Assembly: GCA_900548705.1 (NCBI GenBank)
Contig: URLF01000072.1
Location: forward strand, 1 to 12,489
Length of the DNA stretch: 12,489 nt
Source: an uncultured Porphyromonadaceae bacterium
GTDB taxonomy: Bacteria; Bacteroidota; Bacteroidia; Bacteroidales; Muribaculaceae
Direction: 5' to 3'
Below the pieces are notes generated by a model. The model saw only the letters and a program-made list of their open reading frames with translations, was not told the DNA's origin and searched no databases. Below, one piece after another: positions 8,094 to 12,489 of this stretch. Both the position numbers and the translations under genes were made by a program. Position 1 is the stretch's first letter. Each line of letters opens with the position of its first letter.

Positions 8094-8122
8094 TTTGATG
8101 TTTTACAATTGATATAGCTTTG
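8094..8122 (+). promoter_or_regulatory. Possible plus-strand promoter antisense to the sigma factor leader
   Basis: TAGCTTTG at 8115-8122 matches the Bacteroidota -7 consensus TAnnTTTG, and TTTG at 8094-8097 lies 17 bases upstream, slightly shorter than the usual 19-21. In AT-rich sequence such matches arise by chance, so this is a weak call. What lifts it is the terminator-like hairpin on the same strand about 45 bases downstream. Confidence 0.25.
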
Positions 8123-8137
8123 TAACAGTCTTGTAAC
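8120..8137. repeat. Seven-base direct repeat TTGTAAC near the sigma factor transcription start
   Basis: TTGTAAC occurs at 8120-8126 and again at 8131-8137, eleven bases apart, about one turn of the helix. On the minus strand it reads GTTACAA twice, lying at about +2 to +20 of the predicted sigma factor transcript. Tandem half-sites on one face of the helix suit a regulator that binds direct repeats, but no regulator is identified. Confidence 0.45.
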
Positions 8138-8144
8138 TACGACG

Positions 8145-8175
8145 CAAAATTACTACAATATTTTGAAATGCCAAA
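8145..8175 (-). promoter_or_regulatory. Bacteroidota-type promoter of the sigma factor gene
   Basis: On the minus strand TTTG (8175-8172) and TAATTTTG (8152-8145) are separated by 19 bases, matching the -33/-7 consensus at its usual spacing. Transcription should begin near 8139, giving a leader of about 55 bases before ATG 8082. It looks like a target of the housekeeping Bacteroidota sigma factor rather than an ECF promoter, so it gives no sign of self-activation. Confidence 0.7.
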
Positions 8176-8193
8176 TTATTTTGGCATTTTTTT
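8166..8193 (+). repeat. Perfect ten-base inverted repeat over the sigma promoter -33 element, with a T-run on the plus strand
   Basis: AAATGCCAAA (8166-8175) and TTTGGCATTT (8180-8189) are exact reverse complements around the loop TTAT. The left arm contains the -33 TTTG of the sigma factor promoter (minus strand, 8175-8172). Seven Ts (8187-8193) end the repeat on the plus strand, so it also reads as a plus-strand intrinsic terminator. It may be an operator for a dimeric regulator, a terminator, or both. On the minus strand only three Ts follow, making it a poor terminator for the DUF6155 transcript. Confidence 0.6.
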
Positions 8194-8396
8194 CATTAAA
8201 ATTTCCAAATATTTTCAATAGCGATGCAACATTATGATTTTTAGCAAGTTGCAATAATGACCAAATTTACATTTTTATTACAATACGCACACAATTTCAC
8301 ACAACATCCCTCCGATTATGGCTGATTGCCCTTTTCTTTCAGGGGCAAATTGATAAGAATTTATCCCTTTAAGCCACTTTTATAAGCCAACCATAC

Positions 8397-8924
8397 TCAA
8401 TGGCCAATTTCTGCCAAATATGAGGCCAACTCTTCACCCAGATACCTGCGGAAATAACGTGAACCGGCCTTGGAATCCGCCAACAACGAGCCAAGACGCG
8501 TCAAAGTTTTGTCTGCCACATAATTGGCATTCGCCACATCTACAAGCCCCTTCATAATGGAAACGACACCACGCATAAGCGTGTCTGGAAAATGCAGATG
8601 ACTCTCGGCAGCCAAAGCGTAGCTGATAGTGTAAAACATCAACTCGATTTCAGACTCAAATCCGGGCTGAAAGGAGGCAAATCCCTTGATCTGTTTCTTT
8701 ATGAATGAAATCCGGGCCTTACAATATCCACCCCGCTTAGTGCGGTTAAGTTCCTTGGAAACAGCCAGTTCATATTTGTCAAGAAGCTTACCCACGTCGG
8801 GGTTAAGGAAGAATTCGAAATACTCTTTTGCATCCTTACGGGCAGCATATACCTCAAGAATCAACTCTATGAGCTGTTCCTTGTCCATATTGACAAGCTC
8901 CCGCTTCAGTGTGGTCTTGGACAT
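8397..8924 (-). CDS. DUF6155-like protein of unknown function
   Basis: The 175-residue product resembles the DUF6155 family of Bacteroidota, recognised from its start: SKTTLKREL, then MDKEQLIELILEVYAARKDAKEYFEFFLNP. No function is known to me for the family. The protein looks soluble and mostly helical, with no signal peptide or membrane segment. Its N-terminal half is highly charged, RTKRGGYCKARISFIKKQIKGF (61-82) is strongly basic, and LMFYTISYALAAESHLHFPDTLMRG (95-119) looks like the buried core. No catalytic motif is evident. It starts at ATG 8924, 16 bases after the stop of the receptor gene, so it is probably co-transcribed with it. That pairing is the only context clue, and it may not be functional. 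Confidence 0.75.
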   Translation of the reverse strand: MSKTTLKRELVNMDKEQLIELILEVYAARKDAKEYFEFFLNPDVGKLLDKYELAVSKELNRTKRGGYCKARISFIKKQIKGFASFQPGFESEIELMFYTISYALAAESHLHFPDTLMRGVVSIMKGLVDVANANYVADKTLTRLGSLLADSKAGSRYFRRYLGEELASYLAEIGH

Positions 8925-8940
8925 ATAAAAGAGCCGATTA

Positions 8941-11373
8941 TCAGAAGTCTACAGTAAGTCGCACATTAAACTGGCGGCGGGTAAGATAATTGGGGACCGC
9001 ATACTGGATATTGTTAACATCCGTCACCCAATAATAGCTTGAGACATTCGAGATGTCGAGGAGGTTGAACACATCCACCCCGAGCCACACACTCTTCAGC
9101 CATTTGTGCAACCCGGAAGGGGTGTCATCCTCTTTAAGAGGGGAGAGGAGGGCGTAATTAAGCCCGACATCAAGTCTCTTATAAGCCGGAGCGCGGAAAT
9201 ACCCTTTATCGCGGGTAGAATGAGGCGCGGTGGTAGGCAAGCCGTCAGAGAAGATTCCCCTGAGTGAGAATTTCAATTTGGGAAATTTCGGGAAATAGTC
9301 GGTGAAATACAGCGCGAATGAGTAACGCTGATCGGTCGGACGCGGCACGGTCACACCATTGAGGTTCTCGGCCGTTTTCATCAGCGAGAAACTTATCCAG
9401 GAATCAGTGCCGGGCACAAACTGTCCGAACAGTTTGAAATCCACCCCCATCGTGTAGCCGTCAGTGAGATTGACACCCTCATAAACGATTTTCAGGTTGT
9501 CCACCTCATAGGGGATGAGCTTGTTGAGCTTTTTGTAATACGCTTCGCCTGACAGCTTGAATGGACGCCCCATAGCGCGGAAAGTGTAATCACCACCCAA
9601 GATGAAATGCAGACTCTGTTGAGATTTTATCTCATTGTTGAGTGAGATGACAGTGTTGCCATACTCATCCTCCTGGGGGCGGCGAAACTCCTTATAGAAA
9701 GGCTGCTGATAATAAAGCCCGGTGGCAAAACGGAATGTCAGCGAATTGTTTCGCTCCGGAATAAAGGCCACATTCAGGCGTGGGGAAACAAGGAATTCCT
9801 TGTTAAAGTCCCAATATGAGAAACGGATACCGCCGTTGAGGGCGAAGTAACCCGCCGAACTGTTGAGCCGGTAGGAATCGGCCACATAGAAAGCCATACG
9901 ATTAGTGGAGACATCATGGTTGGATGTCAGGTTGTATATCATACGGATGTTCTGGCCGTCAGTCGGTAGGGTATAACCGGCGGAGTCGCGCAGCTCCCAT
10001 TCACGGGTGCGTTCCATAATTGTCTGATGATTGAAATTCACCCCATATGAAAGATTGTGATTGTTGATGGAAGTATGGCCGCTAAGTCCAAGACCGAACA
10101 CAGAAATCTTCAAACGGTTACGCGCATGCTCATGATAACGACCCACACCAAGTTCCCCTCCAATGGCATTGTCAGGATTGCCTTCCCCGGTCGTTCCTGC
10201 CCGATCAAGCCAATATTCACCGGAGATATCATACGCCACAAGTTCGTTGGTAAGATAGCCCGATGCCAGCAGATTGAAAGAGGTGGAGCGCGAAGGCTGA
10301 TACTGCAAATTCAATGCCCCGAAATAGGTTTCGAAACGGTCTTTCTCACCGCCATCGAAGTAAACCTTGAAAGACTTGGCGTCAGTGGAAGTGCCGAAGT
10401 TAGTCTCACGGCTGACAGGGACGAATTTGTAATTGTTTACCGCGATATTCCCAAGAAAGGAGACTTTCCATTTCTTGTTCAGTTTCAAGACCATATTGGT
10501 CTGATAGTCGAAGAAATTAGGATCATATTCCCCTTTGGATTCAAGGGAGCTGAGCAAAGAGGCGTTCCTCTTGTAGCGTATACCGTGAAGCTGTGAGAAC
10601 TTCCCTTTGCTCTGGCCGATGGTGAGCGAACCGCCCATCAGGGACAATGACAAAGAGCCCTCGAATGCCTCAGGCTCACGATAGGTGATATCAAGAGCCG
10701 ATGACATCTTATCGCCATATTCAACCCCGAAACCTCCGGTCGAGAACCCGATGGCCCCGACCATGTCAGGATTGATTACGGAAAGTCCCTCCTGCTGACC
10801 CGAAGAGACAAGCTGTGGACGATAAACTTCGACCCCGTTGATATACACGGAGTTTTCATCATAAGTACCACCTCGCACAGAATATTGGCTTGACATCTCA
10901 TTCGACGAGTTGACCCCGGCGATTGTTGTCAGCATGGATTCAACCGAGCCACCGGTTGCATCTGCCGCGAATTTATATGAATCCTTGTCGATTGTCTGCA
11001 TCTGGCCGGTCTGCTTCCGGAAATCGGTTACCTCAATCTCGGTCAAAGCGTGGTCTTTGGTCTTCATCCTGACTGTGAGCGCCATATCCCCGTGGGGCTT
11101 TATCAATTGACGGCGCAACTCGTCATAGCCGATACAAGTGAAGACGACAGTTATCGTGTCTGACTGGGGAGCAGTCAGGCGATAAGAACCATCCAGACCG
11201 GTGGAAGTGCCGATGGCAGTTCCGGCGATACGCACCGTGACAAATTCCAGCGGCTGGTTGTCCATATCCGACACCTTTCCATGAATCGACACCTGCCCGG
11301 AGACAATCACCGGACAAAACATCGTCAAAATCAAAGAAAGGAGGGAGAGGGAATATATTCTGTTGAATCTCAT
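8941..11373 (-). CDS. TonB-dependent outer-membrane receptor with N-terminal carboxypeptidase-like domain
   Basis: This 810-residue protein should be a TonB-dependent outer-membrane transporter driven by the proton gradient of the inner membrane. Residues 1-26 form a signal peptide (positive MRFNR, hydrophobic core, cleavage near SG-QVS). Residues 28-105 are a carboxypeptidase-regulatory-like beta-sandwich (VSIHGKVSDMDNQPLEFVTV...GLDGSYRL). A TonB-box-like TEIEVT at 111-116 precedes the plug, which includes SVRGGTYDENSVYINGVEVYRP (165-186) and GGFGVEYGDKMSSALDI (213-229). The rest is beta-barrel ending in an aromatic-terminated strand (RQFNVRLTVDF). It lacks the STN domain of receptors that signal to anti-sigma factors, is shorter than SusC proteins, and has no SusD neighbour, so the substrate is unknown. 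I found no clean promoter in its 171-base leader region. Confidence 0.93.
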   Translation of the reverse strand: MRFNRIYSLSLLSLILTMFCPVIVSGQVSIHGKVSDMDNQPLEFVTVRIAGTAIGTSTGLDGSYRLTAPQSDTITVVFTCIGYDELRRQLIKPHGDMALTVRMKTKDHALTEIEVTDFRKQTGQMQTIDKDSYKFAADATGGSVESMLTTIAGVNSSNEMSSQYSVRGGTYDENSVYINGVEVYRPQLVSSGQQEGLSVINPDMVGAIGFSTGGFGVEYGDKMSSALDITYREPEAFEGSLSLSLMGGSLTIGQSKGKFSQLHGIRYKRNASLLSSLESKGEYDPNFFDYQTNMVLKLNKKWKVSFLGNIAVNNYKFVPVSRETNFGTSTDAKSFKVYFDGGEKDRFETYFGALNLQYQPSRSTSFNLLASGYLTNELVAYDISGEYWLDRAGTTGEGNPDNAIGGELGVGRYHEHARNRLKISVFGLGLSGHTSINNHNLSYGVNFNHQTIMERTREWELRDSAGYTLPTDGQNIRMIYNLTSNHDVSTNRMAFYVADSYRLNSSAGYFALNGGIRFSYWDFNKEFLVSPRLNVAFIPERNNSLTFRFATGLYYQQPFYKEFRRPQEDEYGNTVISLNNEIKSQQSLHFILGGDYTFRAMGRPFKLSGEAYYKKLNKLIPYEVDNLKIVYEGVNLTDGYTMGVDFKLFGQFVPGTDSWISFSLMKTAENLNGVTVPRPTDQRYSFALYFTDYFPKFPKLKFSLRGIFSDGLPTTAPHSTRDKGYFRAPAYKRLDVGLNYALLSPLKEDDTPSGLHKWLKSVWLGVDVFNLLDISNVSSYYWVTDVNNIQYAVPNYLTRRQFNVRLTVDF

Positions 11374-11490
11374 CGTGTTGTCGAAAAGGATGAATAAGAG
11401 GTCTCTTCGGCTTACGCCGCAGGCCGTCAGTTAATATAACGGAAAGATGCCACATTAATTATATAAACCGGGATATCACGGGGCGTTTTG

Positions 11491-11522
11491 TTTGCCATTG
11501 GAGAATAATTTCCATAACTTTG
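11491..11522 (+). promoter_or_regulatory. Promoter of the sugar aminotransferase gene
   Basis: TTTG at 11491-11494 and TAACTTTG at 11515-11522 are 20 bases apart, a full match to the Bacteroidota -33/-7 promoter form. Transcription should begin near 11527, leaving a leader of under 20 bases before ATG 11545, with no Shine-Dalgarno sequence, as is usual in this phylum. The gene therefore begins its own transcript, divergent from the receptor gene. Confidence 0.7.
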
Positions 11523-11544
11523 CACTGTCAAAATTACAGAACCG

Positions 11545-12489
11545 ATGATTAAACTATCATTGCCCCATCTGGCAGGAAAAGAACAGGAATATGTGAGTGA
11601 AGCAATCGAATCGACATGGATTGTGCCTTTAGGCCCATATGTGGATGAATTCGAACATCGTCTTGACCAATATCTTGGCGCGGGGCATGCAGTCGCACTT
11701 TCAGCAGGTACCGCCGCCATCCATCTCGGACTCGTGATGGCGGGAGTGAAGCCTGGAGATGAGGTGATTTGCCAGTCATTGACCTTCGCGGCAAGCTGTA
11801 ATCCAATTGTCTACCTTGGAGCCAAGCCGGTATTCATTGACAGCGAAAAGGAGACCTGGAATCTTGATCCGTCAGTTCTCGACAAAGCGATTGCGGATCG
11901 TCTCAAAGTTACCGGGAAACTGCCCGCCGCGATTGTCGTGGTCCATCTTTATGGCATGCCAGCCAAGATGGATGAGGTTCTGGAAATCGGACACCGATAT
12001 GGAATCCCGATGGTGGAAGATGCAGCGGAAGCACTCGGTTCGGAATACAACGGCCACAAATGTGGCACACTCGGAAATTTCGGTGCGTTGAGCTTCAACG
12101 GTAACAAAATCATAACCACGTCCGGGGGAGGAGCCTTGATTTGTCATACTGAGAAGGAAGCTTCGAGGGTAAGATTCCTTGCCACACAGGCCAGGGAAAA
12201 CCGTCCATACTACTACCACGAGTCATTGGGTTACAATTACAGGCTCAGCAATGTTTCGGCAGCCATCGGATGCGCACAGATAGAAGAACTCGCTGAGAGA
12301 GTGGCACGTCGCCGGAAGATTCACAGCCTCTACAAAACCGGGCTGTCAGACCTCGATGGAGTTACTGTGCAGGACAATCCATCGGAAAATGTAAGTTCGA
12401 ATTTCTGGCTTTCAACCATCTTGATTGACAAAGACTTGACAGGCAAAACCCCGGATGAAGTTTCAACATACTGGTATCAAAGGTTTAGC
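11545..12489 (+). CDS. DegT/DnrJ/EryC1/StrS family sugar aminotransferase, N-terminal 315 residues (3' end outside window)
   Basis: The frame from ATG 11545 stays open for 315 codons to the last base, so the C-terminus is missing; the family usually has about 370-400 residues. These PLP enzymes transfer an amino group, normally from glutamate, to a keto-sugar nucleotide for surface glycans. GPYVDEFEHRL (30-40), ALSAGTAAIHLGL (51-63, phosphate-binding), CQSLTFAASCNPI (77-89), VHLYGMPAKMDEV (133-145), VEDAAEALGSEY (157-168, PLP ring contact) and GALSFNGNKIITTSGGG (180-196) follow the family order. K188 should be the lysine that binds PLP. The start of the protein resembles PglE/EpsN-type 4-aminotransferases that make UDP-4-amino-4,6-dideoxy sugars, but the substrate is an inference. 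No Shine-Dalgarno sequence precedes the start. Confidence 0.92.
   Translation, partial: MIKLSLPHLAGKEQEYVSEAIESTWIVPLGPYVDEFEHRLDQYLGAGHAVALSAGTAAIHLGLVMAGVKPGDEVICQSLTFAASCNPIVYLGAKPVFIDSEKETWNLDPSVLDKAIADRLKVTGKLPAAIVVVHLYGMPAKMDEVLEIGHRYGIPMVEDAAEALGSEYNGHKCGTLGNFGALSFNGNKIITTSGGGALICHTEKEASRVRFLATQARENRPYYYHESLGYNYRLSNVSAAIGCAQIEELAERVARRRKIHSLYKTGLSDLDGVTVQDNPSENVSSNFWLSTILIDKDLTGKTPDEVSTYWYQRFS

Larger units (their letters stand above)
8127..8193 (+). ncRNA. Possible short antisense RNA over the sigma factor promoter and leader
   Basis: If the promoter-like sequence at 8094-8122 is used, a transcript of roughly 65 bases would start near 8127 and end at the hairpin and T-run at 8166-8193. 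It would overlap the first bases of the sigma factor mRNA and run against its promoter. No plus-strand gene exists here to account for the terminator-like structure. The call rests only on motif placement and could be chance in AT-rich DNA. Confidence 0.2.
8083..8396. other. AT-rich intergenic control region upstream of the sigma factor gene
   Basis: This 314-base gap between the sigma factor start and the DUF6155 stop has no credible coding sequence on either strand. Its left third (8094-8193) holds the sigma promoter, a direct repeat, a perfect inverted repeat and a possible divergent promoter, all listed separately. The rest is AT-rich. It contains a weak six-base stem TTGCCC/GGGCAA (8326-8331 with 8343-8348), a tiny GATAA/TTATC hairpin at 8352-8365, and a direct repeat TAAGCCA at 8370-8376 and 8383-8389. 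I see no clear terminator for the DUF6155 gene there. Confidence 0.7.

Noticed and set aside
8326..8348. Stem TTGCCC/GGGCAA as a terminator of the DUF6155 gene
   Set aside because: The stem is only six bases with an eleven-base loop, and no T-run follows on the minus strand.
10057..10596. Open frame of 179 codons on the plus strand opposite the receptor gene
   Set aside because: It is antisense to continuous beta-barrel coding sequence, with no family resemblance and no promoter seen.
11374..11490. Promoter for the receptor gene, such as TATATTAA on the minus strand near 11431-11438
   Set aside because: It misses the last two bases of the -7 consensus and has no TTTG at -33 spacing, so I do not call it.
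1..12489. CRISPR array, tRNA or rRNA gene, insertion sequence, phage or defence genes
   Set aside because: I saw no regularly spaced repeats, no transposase or integrase motifs, no terminal repeats flanking a gene, and no tRNA-like cloverleaf or rRNA signature.

Overview
The window looks like part of the chromosome of a gut-type Bacteroidales bacterium, perhaps Muribaculaceae or a relative; the family placement is a guess. The grounds are candidate promoters of the Bacteroidota form (TAnnTTTG at -7, TTTG at -33), little Shine-Dalgarno sequence before genes, a TonB-dependent receptor with an N-terminal carboxypeptidase-like domain, a DUF6155-like protein, and a histidine-degradation operon using fused formimidoyltransferase-cyclodeaminase.

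Layout. Bases 1-685 (+) are the C-terminal part of a GT4-type glycosyltransferase. A convergent intergenic region follows with two stem-loops, one of them a 60-base dyad. Bases 811-7348 (-) are a four-gene operon transcribed ftcD-fchA fusion, hutU, hutH, hutI, with a -7 promoter element at 7397-7404. A Rho-independent terminator at 7450-7487 separates it from an ECF sigma factor gene (7579-8082, -). The 314-base AT-rich gap upstream of the sigma gene holds a consensus-like promoter, a perfect inverted repeat over its -33 element, a 7-base direct repeat near the predicted start of transcription, and possibly a short antisense RNA. Next come a DUF6155-like gene and a TonB-dependent receptor gene (8397-11373, -), 16 bases apart and probably co-transcribed in the order receptor, DUF6155. 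At the right edge a divergent gene (11545 onward, +, cut by the window) encodes a DegT/DnrJ/EryC1/StrS sugar aminotransferase, with a good promoter in front of it.

How the genes work together. The hut operon encodes the whole route from histidine to glutamate: HutH (histidine to urocanate and ammonia), HutU (to imidazolonepropionate), HutI (to formiminoglutamate), and the fused FtcD-FchA, which moves the formimino group to tetrahydrofolate and deaminates it to 5,10-methenyl-tetrahydrofolate. The two edge genes belong to surface glycan or nucleotide-sugar pathways. The sigma factor, DUF6155 protein and receptor have no evident metabolic link to hut.

No CRISPR array, tRNA, rRNA, insertion sequence or defence system was seen. 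The gene content is mostly ordinary for Bacteroidales. The least explained sequence is the control region upstream of the sigma factor gene and the 60-base dyad at 738-797.
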